DNA from: Branchiostoma floridae | Taxonomy: Eukaryota; Chordata; Leptocardii; Amphioxiformes; Branchiostomatidae | Direction of reading: 5' to 3' | DNA length: 64,000 nucleotides | NCBI RefSeq assembly: GCF_000003815.2 | Contig: NC_049989.1 | Span: forward strand, 4,747,141-4,811,140 | Part shown: piece after piece, positions 36,701 through 47,577 of the stretch | Numbering within the stretch: position 1 is the first letter of the stretch | Layout: each line of letters starts with the position of its first letter | Position numbers and translations under genes: made by a program | Notes under the pieces: generated by a model | What the model was told of the DNA's origin: nothing | Database searches by the model: none | Seen by the model: the letters and a program-made list of their open reading frames with translations, nothing else

Positions 36701-39700
36701 GGCCAGGAAAGTCAGATCAGTGGGGTCACCTGGTAACAGGCACTCCTCATCCTTGAATAAGAAAAAAACTCTAGATCTTCAACTGAGCTGGGCCTTGTGT
36801 CTTCATATAAAAACTTGACCACTTCCTTCACACAAATGCTCAACAATAACACAAATGAGGCTGAATCAATGGTTATTTGATGGTCTTCAAGCTAACACTG
36901 TGAAAATATGGCCAGGACAGTTCTGTCATACCAGAATAGAAATGATCCCCCTGTGCCTCTCTTCCACCAGGTCACAGATGATCTTATTGTTGAAGTAGGC
37001 CACAGGTTCCCACTGCAAATGGCAAAACAAATATTTCTGTCAATGAAAACATTTTATTCAGATATACATGTATCAATGCTGTTGTTTTAAAGCTATAATA
37101 AGTAGTTTGGATACCAGGTTGAATTTGGATTCAACTATTCACGATAGTAGCCTTTATCTAGCAGGTCTGGGTACCATCTGATTTCTATCAGGCTCCATGC
37201 ACTCGCTGCCCTAAAGATTTTGGAACCCCAATAGAAATCAGATGGTACACTGAGGCTAGCCTTTTTCATCTTCATCTTAGTTCTTGTTTAATGTCTCAAT
37301 CCCTTTTCCCAATAACGTCCATATCCTACAATTTGTGTCTTCCTTTGTTCTTTCCCTCCATCTGTTCATCCTCACCTCTATCCCTTCACTCAGGTACTCC
37401 TCCTGTTCAGACTTCAGGGTCAGCTCGATGAACAGCTGCTGAAGTTTCTCATTGCAGAAGTTGATGCAGAACTGCTCAAAACTAGACAAAAAACACCAGT
37501 AGAATTTCTTATTCCATATCACATACAGTTAAGCTTCCGAGTCTCTAACAAAATATGCAAATAGCTGCAGATAATCTCCAAAAGAAAATTTTTGAACAGG
37601 AAAACTTGATAATGATAGGCTTACCTGTTTTTCTGGAAAACCTCAAAACCATAGATGTCCAGGAGACCAATCACATGTTTCCTGTATTGTTCCTGAAGAA
37701 GGGAGAGACAAAATAAACTTAAAGATTGTAAGAGGTCTATGATCATGATTCCTAAAATATATTTCCTTGCACATTATTTTTTATTCAGTAGCAACCTGAC
37801 TGCTGGTTCGTCAATGCCAGCCAATCCTTGCTCATAAGATTGATCTTAAAAACACTGACCGATAAATAATACTTATCTACTACATGTAATTGTAAATGTG
37901 ACAAATCCATCTGTCTCCCTGCAAATTCCAACCCTGTGATTGGTTGACAGAGCCTACCTTGTTAGCCAATGAAGTGTTGATCTTCTGGACCAGCCAGGTG
38001 AACATCCTGTCATACACGGCCTTGGAGAGGGCATCCCGGGCATAGGTAGCCTGGTCTTCATTCAGAGGGGACAACAGCTGAGGAAAGAAATGAAAAAAAA
38101 TTAGTAAAGAAACATATTTTTAAAAATCATGAGTGGAAGATTGTGGAATGGTTACTTTTACAAGATCATCTGTTTCTCATTCATAATTTGTTCACCATCT
38201 GATATTGCTGTATATGTCTAGAATGAAGATGATATCTCTACAACTTATTGTTTGTGTAAGTGAGCTTTCTTACAGAAAATGTAGTCTGGGGTATTCACCT
38301 TTTCACCCTTGGCTATGATGGTCCGATGAGTCAGAGCCTTTTCCAGGACCTCCTCAGGACACTGGAGCAGCTGGTAAATGGAACATTAAGAACTGTTACA
38401 GTAAATTAGTCATAACAACTATTACAACTCTATTACAAAACATATCAACTCTCAGCACACTAGAGCAGCTGATACAGGACATTAAAAGGACAAGCTGCTT
38501 AGTCCACAAAACATATCAAATCTCAGGGCAAGGCACATTGTCATGTACAAAAAATCTTATCCTGTCCATTCTGCCATTTTAAAATGATTTAATGAGCACA
38601 GACTGTAACCTACCCTGGCAACTCTGTTGACAGGCCTGGCATCTACGATTCCAGCCTTGTCTCCCTCAGCAGTGAACATCACGTCTCCAAGGTGGATGAT
38701 ACTGGCCACAATAGACAGCAATTCCTAATGAAAAATTTTTAAGCATCACCATTAATATATTGTCTTTTTGCAGTGTCACAGTATATGCTAACAAGATCAT
38801 GGCTACAAGTAAGGGACATACAAAATCTATTACAGTCTAGAAACAAATGAAAGTGTTCAAAGTTTAAAACAAGCTGTAAGTTATACCTCTATTTCCTCTG
38901 AGGTGAAGTCGATGACTTTAAGAGCACTGTAGACAGTCTTGAAGTCTGCTTTGTCGTCTATGGAGGAAACTCTGGTGCAGTTACCCTTTGGAAATAAGTT
39001 TATATGTCCTGTAAGCTATCAATGTTTCATAGCTGAGGAAGTAAGAAGAATCATGCACTGAGACAAGCATGTATTGAAAATAAATGTAGTCTCTTCTCGC
39101 CTCTTCCTAATTGCGAAGAGGAGAGAAGAGACTCGGGAGCTATATTACGGCTGGATACCAGGCTAAAATAAATGATCTTGAGATAGCATATGATTTATCT
39201 GTGTCCCTTAGGGTAAAGCATGGTTTTACTGTCTGCTTATTTGTCTTGACAGATTGAACTTGTAGCAATCAGCTAAAGAAATATATCTGTTGTCCAACCT
39301 TACTGAGGTAAGCATATGTCTCTGGTCTTCTCTCCAAGAAGAAAGTGTAAGAGAAAGACATCGTCTGTATGATTTGTATGTGTCCATTAGGGCAAAACAC
39401 TGTTTTACTGTCTGCTTATTTGTCTTAAAGGATTGAACTTGCACATGAACCCATCTGCTAAAAAAAAATATCAATATATCTGTCTTCTAACCTTACTGAG
39501 GTACGCATAAGTCTCTGGTCTTCTCTCCAAGAAGAAAGTGTCTAACAAATCATCGTCTGCCCCAGCCAGGAGCTGGTAGAAGATGTGGAAACTCCTCTCC
39601 CCCTCTGCCTGCTGCACCACTCGGGACTTCTCCAACAGGTAGTTCAGGATGTGGCCACCTACTGGAGCTCCCTGGAATTGCAACATCATTTTACTGGATA

Positions 39701-42700
39701 CAGTTTTCAACTGCATTGATATAATACTTCTAGTGCTACATTTGTGCAAACTTGTAGTGGGACATCCACTGCAATCGTAAAGTAGTTGAAACATTTCCTT
39801 AGTAAGATCTCTCTAAACTCTGTAAACTCTTGTACACACATATAAACCACTATACATAAACTACAGCCAGTGACATCTGTTAACACCTACATGTATATCC
39901 TACCTTGTAGTCAAACTGTACATCCATGTACTTGCCAAACCTACTGGAGTTGTCATTACGGATGGTCTTGGCATTCCCAAATGCCTGGAAAACACAGGAA
40001 AGAAAGACAATGTCCAATAGTAACCATTTGTCTGTTGGTAACGTTACAATAGCTTTCTTTCTCTTTCACCAGATATGGAACAAATTGTTGTCACCTATAT
40101 GTAACTATAATAATCATATTGCCCATTCCTCATTAACTGGGAAAATTGGAGGTAGAAAATTGCAAAAAATAAAGTTGTCCAAAACGCTTACCTGCTGGTA
40201 TGAACTTGTTACCACTCATATCGACTATCTTTTGCTATTTTTGTCTGGTGCTAACACGCTTAATTTTGGAGATATTTGATTTTTAGTAGGCCATGTCATC
40301 TTACCTACAATTTCGTAATAAAGAGCATATTACTACACAGAGAAATGTTCCAGCAAGTAATAGTGGATTAACAACAGCCAAATTAGCGAATTTTCCAACC
40401 CAAAACCTTCAAATTATACGCCAATGAGAAATATTTAACCGCCGTGTCATTTGTTTCGGAATAATCATCAAAATTACTAGCTATTAAGTTTGCTACATTT
40501 GTAGTAAATAAATGATATATTTTTTTCTGATATGAAGACAAACCGTTTAATACTCCTTAATTTTCACCCTGTAGGATGGGATAAGAGCGATAGAATATAT
40601 TTATGAAAATGGTTGGAAGCAGGCGATATCTATTCTACAGGTAAATGCCAATGAACTGTGGTAACGTAAATTACAGAATCTCTAACATTTGGAGGAAAGC
40701 CGAATAGTGTACATACTGGCTCTATTTGAACTGATCAGGTCATGTTCGTCTATAATGCTGGACCTCTTATCTTCATGTTGCTAACTCAGAGTAGCAAAAA
40801 AGTGTATCTTTGTTATCCGGAATACCCGTATAATCTTGTTCGTCCTATACCCACCCGGACTCTGCGGAAAGACACCCAAGATATGCAAGGTCTCTATCTT
40901 GGCGGGGTCTATTTAAATACATGCTAAGTAACAAAGGATTCACGCAATCACACGCTCTAGGTCAGAACCGCTTCGTCCTCGCGTCCTTTAATCAAGTCTT
41001 TGGGAATAGCAGGACATGATGCGATGGCAACATGCACCAGATGGACTGGGCCTTTCTAGCACAAGCTTTCGATATTGGAAAGACAACAAACTAAACACCA
41101 GTTATCGCACTTCTTATAAAACATTTTTTAATGTCAGGACAATCTTTGTTCGTGGTACAAACACAATGTCACATCAATATAGAATGAATGTGCTACCTAA
41201 CAAAATGTCCATCCATACACCTTATATCGTGTGGTTCAATAATACCGGCAGAAAGAACTGTGTAATATGTGTATACAAGGCTTTTGTTGATGAGCAAGGC
41301 TATAAACAACATTATCACATAGCCAGGCGCCGCGGACCAATCAGAAGGCCCCGTTCCACGTTGGTTATGACGCCGTAACACAAAGATCCAGGCCAGACAG
41401 GTGGGTTTCGCTCCTCTGATTGGTCAGAATGAATCAACACCGGCACCGGTGTCGATTTGCATCGACACCGGCACCAGTGTCGATGCTCATAAAACCACCT
41501 CGTTCGCTTCGCTCACATCGGTGGTTTTATTCGGTGGTTATAGCAAAGGACCAGGCGTTATGACACCATATACACCTCGGGGCGGGTCATTAACCCTTAA
41601 GTGAATTTTCCAAAAGAGAGCTGCATGTGTAAAGGCAGTCTGTTCTACAGTTATCCTGGCAGCCTGTCCCTTTATACTAATGCCACATGATTACATGACA
41701 AGCCTGACGTTATATAGATCTTGACTTTATAGAGTGGGATTGGTTTCACAAATAGCTTTCTGCCTTGAACCATGTGTCTGTCCATGTAAAACAATTCTGT
41801 GCATCAATTCTGTGCAGTCACGACTGGTTGAAAGAGTAGTTTGCTTCTAATTAACAAGATTTCCAACCTAAACAAGCAAAGGTGAAAACTTCGGAACATC
41901 TAATGATAGTGAAGTCTTAACTTAAGTTAGCTATTAACTTCTGCAGCCCATATGCTTTTGATCATGGAGCTTATAACTCAATGACAAGTCCTCAATGTAG
42001 ATAACGTGGCGCTAGCGTAAATAGTGTCGCTGATTTACCGCCGTCTGTACGTTTATATAAAGGGGTCCACTGTGTAAAACGAGAAATATTTCTGTGACAC
42101 GAATCTTGACTACATTGACATCATAATCTCTGTTGCTATTTAAGACAAACATGCTTGAAACGTACCTTACTTCATCAGTCAGTGTTGAGCATGAATTTCT
42201 GTCATTCCAGTCGTGTGATCTTCAAAAAGCGCGCGAAAATGACGACAAACTTGGACGAGTCTACTTTGACAACAGGGGTTTATTTTGGTTCAGTCCAACC
42301 CAATATACATTTATTCAACTTGGTACTATACATTCCGTGTAATGTTGATTATTGAAGCATCAGATATCAATATAAACACCCGCATCTTTCCAAGTTGGTG
42401 CATGTCAGGTTTATCATTTGAACATCGTTCCTGTAACAGTGGGGTTCAAGCGCTGCCAAACTGACCACGCCAACAGCTCTTGAGCTTTTGGTGTTGTGGT
42501 TAGCACGTTGGATTTGTGATCCGGCTGCCCGAGTTCGGCGCAGGTTCGAATCCCGGGAGTCGGTATGTTGTTTATTTCTGTTCTTACTCGCCCCTCTGAA
42601 TTTCTACAATGGTTCCCACGCCGGCCCTGTGAGTAACAGGCTAGTATGTGCCACAAAGGGATGTCGATCTCGGAGATTCGAGGACGAATCTTGAAAAGAA

Positions 42701-45700
42701 AAGGGGGAGTAGTGTAACAGTGGTGTTCAAGGACTGCTAAACCGAAGACGCCTAATGGCTTAAGCCTTTTGGCCGAACGGTTTGCACGTTCGATTTGTGA
42801 TCCGGCTGCCCGGGTTCGGCGCGGGTTCGAATCCCGGGAGTCGGGGTGTTGTTTCTTTCTGTTCTTACTCGCCCCTCGTATTTCTACATTCCTATGAGAA
42901 ATGAAAAGTCCCAGCATCGTAAAATTCACTGAAACAGGAACATATAAACAGACTGCATTGTGACTCTATGGCAAGCCAAGCCCACCTACAGTAACATTAC
43001 AGCAGATAATACGTCTTTGGTTGATGTGCTCTTGCTGAACATCCGATGACATGTTGAAGAAAAAAAATGGTAACGTAAATTATATGGTAACGTAAATTAT
43101 ATTTATGCTTTTAATGATAAATAAAATTTTAACAAACAGCTCTGGAAAGATTAACTCTGCAGGCAATTACTTATCTGGGAGCATTCTTTCCTATGAGTAC
43201 AAAAGTAATGATCTTTCTATAATTCTAAGGGACTTATTATGGTAACGTAAATTATATCAAAAAAGTGACAAACGGCCTGAGATTGGCGGTTGTAGTCATG
43301 TTTCCAACATTCGTGTTTTATGTGTTCTGTCATTTGTTTATCACGCAACACCACTGTTTAGCAGATAAAACAGTGAAAACATTATCGGAAAATGTCTTTT
43401 CGTAAGCGAATTACACCCAACAGAAGTTCGGTAACGTAAATTATACAAAAGTTGGCGACAAGAATAAAACGGCATCTGACGTAAAAAGGTCGTCTGCTGT
43501 ACAAGTTCATCAACACGTGACAAGCCGGCCTAAGTAGTTGATGTAAAATATGACTACAAATTTAAAGAACTAACGTCTTTTCATTATCAGAATGCCACGA
43601 TATTCACCTTTATAGCATTTCCGACACGTGTTTTTAGCGTGTTTCTAAGCAAAACCTTACCCGGGACGACCAAAAGGCAACTAACAATGGTGGGAAAACA
43701 TTGCTTAGCATATTACTATCATGTACTTGTAACGGAAAAGGGCAAAATACGTAGTCATTGTGTCTTTAAAGAAAACTGTGGCCCGCTGCTTATGTGCGAC
43801 AGCAATTTGCCCCTTTAACGAGGAATGGGCGCTATATGTAATTATGATAATCAGAGTTCTATGAGTAACAATAAATGCACGCACAAAAAGAAACATGGAT
43901 AATCTGAGAAATTTCTGCACATAAAGTCTGCAACACAAAAGATAACCACCACAGTAATAACTGTAACACAATTTTTCCAACCTCTAGTACAGGGTTGGAC
44001 TGGATCAGTCTGTCCTTTATTCTGTCCACATTGTCACTATGGGTACTGCACACTGCCAGGTACTGCAACATTTTCTTGGATGCCTCTGTTTTACCTGCGC
44101 CACTTTCTCCTACACAACAAAACAATGAAAATAAACAATGTTGTTCATTGGTGCTGAGGAATTAAAAATGACTTGTTCTACTTACAGTGTATAAAGCATA
44201 TCTTAGCTGGTAGTTGGCAGTTTTGAAATTAGATTGGAAGGTGACACAAAAGTATGTATGTGTATAACGTACCTGAGATGAGTACACATTGATCTCTTGC
44301 CTCTCCTCGCATGCTGCGATAGGCATTATCTGCAGTGGCAAAGCTGGGCAAAAAAAAACACACAACAAATTTCATTGACAAGTAATTCATTTGTTTCAGT
44401 ACATGATGCAATTTCAATTTATAGTACTAGTAAACTGACACCTGTACATAAAAAGTTAGAGCACTGGAGTTAATGTCATTATAGACAGCTCCATGCAATT
44501 CTATTCAAACCATTAAATGGGCCAGTCTTCACTTATCTGCAGTTCGGACTCACATGTGAGGTGGCGCTTCGTAGAAGTTGACTCCCCTGTATATATCCAT
44601 CTGCTGTGGGGTGTACAGTCCAAGGTTCCTATAGGGGTTCACAGATACCACCACAGGGCCAATATATGTCTGCAGCAATGAAACATAAACAATATACATC
44701 AAAACAATTTCACTCAAATTGAAGGATTAATATTACTTAATTATATGTAATATACACAATCTAAAATATGTCACCAAAGTTATGTGCTATTTATGACTAG
44801 ATAAATGTGCTTTAATGGAAAACAATTTTGTGTAAAATCAAAACTTGTAATTTACACCACTGAAGTTATGTGAGGCCATTGCAGTGACTATAAACTATGT
44901 TAGCCCTGTTGACAGACCTGTCATGAACAATCAATTCTATTTGCTGCATAAAAACAATGTTGTTGATTTTATGAGACAACTTGAGATAAGGTGCACACAG
45001 AGTTACAAACCATAACAAACATTGGCAGGTGCATACCACAACTCGACAACACACACACATACAAATTTGATTGATATAAAATTTACACATTTTGATTAAA
45101 AAACAGCCACTATCACATAAATATGCAGTTGGACCAAAAAGTATGGCCTCCCACATATGTGTGTACGCATATGTATTATATGCATATGTATTATGTCTAT
45201 TCTTGTACTGTCTTGTACATTTTGTACTAAGTCTTGTTGATTCAAAATTGGAAAATTGTTACAGTGAACAGTCCTTGTCCATATACAAGTTGACTTAATC
45301 CTATCCAAAAATCCGAAGATTGAGATACTGGGTCATTCAATTCTGCGTACAATAGAATGAATGGCAAATTCTAAGCAATTACCCAAATTATCCAAAAACG
45401 TGTAATACAATTAACTGGCTTCTACTGTACCAGAACTTAAGGCAGCTTTATCAGTTGAATCAGTGGTTTGTTTTCCATACTTAGACAAACATATATGCAG
45501 GAATTCAGGATATTCAGAGGGCAAAGGAGACAAAACAGGAAAGCAGCTCTGTAATATGTATTTTTTGTTAGCGCCACTGCACTACATTTGTCCTGTGGCT
45601 CAAGACAAGTGTCGAGTTTGTACTAGCTAGGATGTTTCATTTATCAGAAAGCTGTTCGATGTTGTGGTAAGCATTTGTAAGCAAAGTGAAAATTGTGGGT

Positions 45701-45939
45701 TGGACAGCGGCCATAATGTCCCTGCACTGTCTGATATCAAACACCAGGCCACATGCTATTTGTCATCCCAATATTCGTTATTCAAAACAACAATCGTGAC
45801 CTACATATATCAGGTTCTGCTGGAACCTCTTCCGCAGGTTCTCGATGAAAGCATCCTCGCTGCGATAGTTCTCTAGCAGAACAAAGTCCTGTACGCCAAC
45901 CCGATCACGGGCACCCAGCGCCCCTTCCACATGGTCCAT
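24694..45939 (-). CDS. MYO1C: Unconventional myosin-I heavy chain, MYO1C/MYO1H orthologue (32 exons, complete)
   Basis: Actin-activated ATPase motor linking membranes to actin. Exons: 45805-45939, 44554-44669, 44273-44343, 43982-44109, 39904-39984, 39492-39671, 38887-38985, 38614-38724, 38299-38370, 37958-38077, 37625-37692, 37376-37481, 36932-37012, 36660-36751, 36265-36310, 35936-36031, 35644-35724, 34574-34679, 34117-34234, 33569-33682, 33077-33153, 32440-32508, 31819-31903, 31223-31382, 30699-30782, 30366-30459, 29741-29811, 29293-29434, 28392-28462, 27821-27921, 26581-26680, 24694-24720. They sum to 3102 nt (1033 codons plus stop), against 1028 for the short human MYO1C isoform as I recall it. 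All introns are GT-AG and all phases agree. The N-terminus [15 protein letters not shown] and the C-terminal VVVAPS next to the stop match the MYO1C/H subclass rather than MYO1A/B/D/E/F. One gene probably stands for the vertebrate MYO1C and MYO1H pair. No SH3 domain is present. Confidence 0.95.
24870..24946. repeat. Short interstitial telomere-like repeats
   Basis: Three blocks of TTAGGG-type sequence (about 24875, 24903 and 24932) separated by unique bases, in the last myosin intron. Confidence 0.7.
24982..25063. repeat. Inverted repeat with flanking direct repeat
   Basis: gagtccttccttgtttg (24995-25011) pairs with 25032-25048 with one mismatch. tcagccatggtcc occurs on both sides (24982 and 25047) as a 17-base near-identical direct repeat. 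Confidence 0.7.
25780..26063. repeat. Two-copy tandem duplication, about 137 bp
   Basis: Both copies share gccaaaaatgagcaaaaaag (starting 25831 and 25967), then gggctagctgtgttatagac and the end ggaactattag. The copies differ by a few substitutions and short indels. Intronic. Confidence 0.85.
26504..26537. repeat. Perfect 15-bp hairpin in myosin intron 31
   Basis: gcatgcctagcccaa (26504-26518) is exactly complementary to ttgggctaggcatgc (26523-26537) around a 4-base loop, 44 bp from the exon 31 donor. Confidence 0.75.
28780..28986. mobile_element. Small TIR element (207 bp) in myosin intron 29/28
   Basis: Ends aataaagagact...cacaac (28780-28805) and the complement (28963-28986) pair apart from a two-base length difference. 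Inner blocks ttttggtgactgtc and gacggtcaccgaaa also pair. It is related to a relic at 18981-19060. Confidence 0.7.
29098..29153 (-). pseudogene. Partial duplicate of myosin exon 28 3' end with its donor
   Basis: Minus strand reads [11 protein letters not shown] then GTCAGG, matching the last eleven codons of exon 28 (29293-29434) with the same splice donor motif. Upstream homology stops at ctttt, and no phase-0 acceptor supports a full exon. It is a truncated duplication about 170 bp downstream of the true exon in transcript order. Confidence 0.7.
31223..32508 (-). CDS. MYO1C: Myosin-I neck, exons 22-24 (IQ region)
   Basis: Residues 700-804 after the converter. The first calmodulin site reads [19 protein letters not shown] and keeps the IQ pair at 703-704. 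The second position reads [13 protein letters not shown], with the IQ pair replaced, and the third reads [12 protein letters not shown], without Gln. Vertebrate MYO1C has three IQ sites, so light-chain binding at positions 2 and 3 may be weaker or calcium-sensitive here. The lever arm length is nevertheless conserved. Confidence 0.9.
31445..31569. repeat. Imperfect (GTCA)n/(ATCA)n microsatellite
   Basis: Tetranucleotide array that grades from cagtcagt to caatcaat units, in the intron upstream of myosin exon 24. Confidence 0.85.
33077..39984 (-). CDS. MYO1C: Myosin-I motor, exons 5-21 (switch I to converter)
   Basis: Residues 151-700. Switch [10 protein letters not shown] is at 160-168, switch II DIYGFE at 383-388, and the actin-binding and converter regions follow ([35 protein letters not shown]). 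Every ATPase motif is intact, so an active motor is expected. Exon 15 is only 46 nt. The exon 6 donor is GTTAGA, and a damaged tandem copy of its 3' part lies just downstream in the intron. Confidence 0.95.
35851..35893 (+). repeat. Dispersed repeat, copy 2 (core ggGCGGTTATACC)
   Basis: Shares gtgtt, then a mismatch-containing link, then gggcggttatacc and atacagata with the reverse complement of 10662-10711. Confidence 0.55.
37158..37259. mobile_element. Small hairpin MITE in myosin intron 12
   Basis: gtaccatctgatttctat (37171-37188) is exactly complementary to 37231-37248, with outer ctagc/gctag ends. The 102-bp unit has no coding content. Confidence 0.75.
39089..39132. repeat. Hairpin with 18-bp arms
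   Basis: gtctcttctcgcctcttc (39089-39106) pairs with 39115-39132 with one mismatch around an 8-base loop, in myosin intron 6. Confidence 0.75.
39190..39367 (-). pseudogene. Tandem duplicate of the 3' part of myosin exon 6 and adjacent intron
   Basis: About 178 bp that repeats 39369-39560. Minus strand shows [15 protein letters not shown] followed by GTTGGA, as in exon 6, then the same downstream intron sequence. Against exon 6 there is a one-base length change before the FFLERR block, and no acceptor, so it is not a usable exon. The donor-like site is retained. Confidence 0.75.
41335..41540. repeat. Cluster of inverted repeats, possible MITE
   Basis: gaccaatcaga (about 41335) and tctgattggtc (about 41415) are complementary. 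ccggtgtcgat and atcgacaccgg form a perfect 11-bp hairpin with a 4-base loop (ttgc, 41457-41460), overlapped by gcatcgacac...gtgtcgatgc. aaaaccacc...ggtggtttt follows to 41528. Confidence 0.6.
42433..42895 (+). repeat. Two tandem tRNA-derived repeat units (SINE-like), period 281 bp
   Basis: Both units begin gtaacagtgg (42433 and 42714) and contain a tRNA-like core at about 42486-42563 and 42764-42845. Each core has an A-box-like segment, an anticodon-like stem-loop around gatttgtgatcc, a long variable-arm-like gcccgagttcggc or gcccgggttcggc, and an exact B box ggttcgaatcc (42543-42553 and 42824-42834). A common tail gttcttactcgcccctc follows. The 5' and 3' ends do not form a good acceptor stem and no CCA is encoded, so these are tRNA-derived repeats rather than tRNA genes. 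Confidence 0.7.
43982..45939 (-). CDS. MYO1C: Myosin-I motor, exons 1-4 (N-terminus to P-loop)
   Basis: Residues 1-150. ATG at 45939 opens [19 protein letters not shown], followed by the conserved YTYIGPV strand (residues 45-51) and SVNPYR. The ATP-binding P-loop GESGAGKT is residues 108-115, split by an intron after its first base pair of codon 108. Exon 1 has a six-base leader after an acceptor at 45946, so the 5' UTR begins in an upstream exon. The exon 4 donor is the weak GTTGGA, opening a 4-kb intron full of repeats. Confidence 0.95.
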
Positions 45940-47577
45940 TGTGAACTGTCAGAAGGAGCTGCGTTGTCACCTCAATTCTGTTGGAAAAAGGACATTTTGT
46001 TATACTGTTAATTAGAGCTGATTATAATATTGTGTCCTTGAGACAGCTATAGGACTACAAAGTCTATCCTATCATGCAGACCACATATATCTAAATTGGG
46101 ACACCTCATGTCATAAATGAAGGTGTGGTCATCAGTTTTATCTACATTTAGTGCCAGTACCATGGAAATTTTGAATTGTTTGACCTATACCATTCAGATC
46201 CAGTACTTTGATTCCACAGTCTGGTTCTGAAGCCTTCTGTTTGATCTAGTTCTGCACTTACTACCTACACAAGGGCACTTATAGCCACCTCGCCTAGGGG
46301 GCAGCCTTCCTGTTTAGGTTGGACTACCTCCAGCTTATACACTCACCAAAAAGCTAACCTGGCAACACTACTGATGGTCAGGAATGTTTCCAATGTGATC
46401 TGAGGTTGATGGTAGGCTGTGAGTGTAAGCCAAGCAAAGCAAAAAGGCTAAGTCCCCCCGGAAGACTGCTGAAATAGGAGGTACCGCAAAATCATCAAAA
46501 CAGTATATTCTACAGCTTACACTTTAATTTTAAGGGAATCATGGAAATCATGGATTGCCTGTTCAACTGATATGAAATTATGATATAAACCCCATTAACA
46601 TTTATCTGCCAGGTTACAAATACCCCCCATATCAAAAACAGTGTGAGACATCTCTAGTGTTACATACAGTTGATGCACAGGTACATTTTGTATAAACTGT
46701 AAGCCCATCATATGCATTGGAGATCTCTTTCAACACTTTTTTTTCAGGGTGGCAGATGTACATGTGTGACCTTCTAGAATTTGGTTAGTAGATGTTATGT
46801 CTACCAGTAGTTCATTTGACAGTTTTGACATTTGAGAGTTTTCGACCTGTCTCCCACGTGATTTGTAACATTAGAAACATAAATCCTGTAAAGGTAATTT
46901 GCTCGGATGAAAAATGCAATTATCACCCTGCTAATTTGTAAAGGATATACATGTTTGGCTCCTGATACCCACTAATTACTAAGGTAGTATGAGGTGTCCA
47001 GTGTTAGCAATACCACAATATACTCTTCCCAGTGATTACAAGCCTCCTCAATGGCCTCCTCAGTGGTTCTATTCCATTTCTACCTTCCTGACCTTTTTAC
47101 CTCTGACAGGGGTATTGCTTTTGGTTGTGTTTCTGTGTTTGCAAATATAACTCAAGATCCGTTTGATAGATTTGTAAGGATTTTGGTATGTGAGTTGTAG
47201 TTACCGGGTATTCCGAAAGAAATATGATTTTGGTCCCCCTAGCAGTATTTCAGGTATTGCAGCAATATAGGAAGACACCCCCATCCGGAAAGTAGTGTAG
47301 TACAGTCAATGGACATGTGGTCAGCTGTCCCTGGAGAATGACCCCTTATGGGAGGGATTGAAGGGAAGAAACTTCCAAATATTTTCCTCTGCAAAGTTTA
47401 AATTGGACATGGTTCAACAAACTCTGCACCTGTTGACGTATTTCCTCTCAGTCTGGAGCGCTGTGGAGTAACCGAATTTGACGTAACCCAAACTGAAGAA
47501 TGTTGATAGATTTCAGCAAACATCCGTTTCAGACAGGTTCTTCTTAAACACACTCATGCCTGTGGTATTTCATTTAA

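Larger units (their letters stand above)
40660..43445 (+). repeat. Dispersed 16-bp motif GGTAACGTAAATTA(T/C)A, five copies
   Basis: Copies start at 40660, 43069, 43086, 43241 and 43430, all on the plus strand; the second and third are a 17-bp-spaced tandem pair. The last base pairs vary but the first 14 bases are identical. It is not part of a longer alignable unit. Confidence 0.8.
39985..43981. other. Myosin intron 4, about 4 kb, repeat-rich
   Basis: The longest internal intron of the coding part. It contains five copies of a 16-bp motif, paired inverted repeats around 41335-41540 and a two-copy tRNA-like repeat at 42433-42895. Open frames here follow the repeats and are not genes. Confidence 0.7.

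Noticed and set aside
42414-42929. 171-codon minus-strand open frame
   Set aside because: It lies entirely over the two tRNA-like repeat units; its internal repeats simply mirror the DNA repeat.
45939-45939. Naming the myosin MYO1E/F or MYO1D
   Set aside because: The protein ends after TH1 with no SH3 or Pro-rich tail, and N- and C-terminal sequences follow MYO1C/H.
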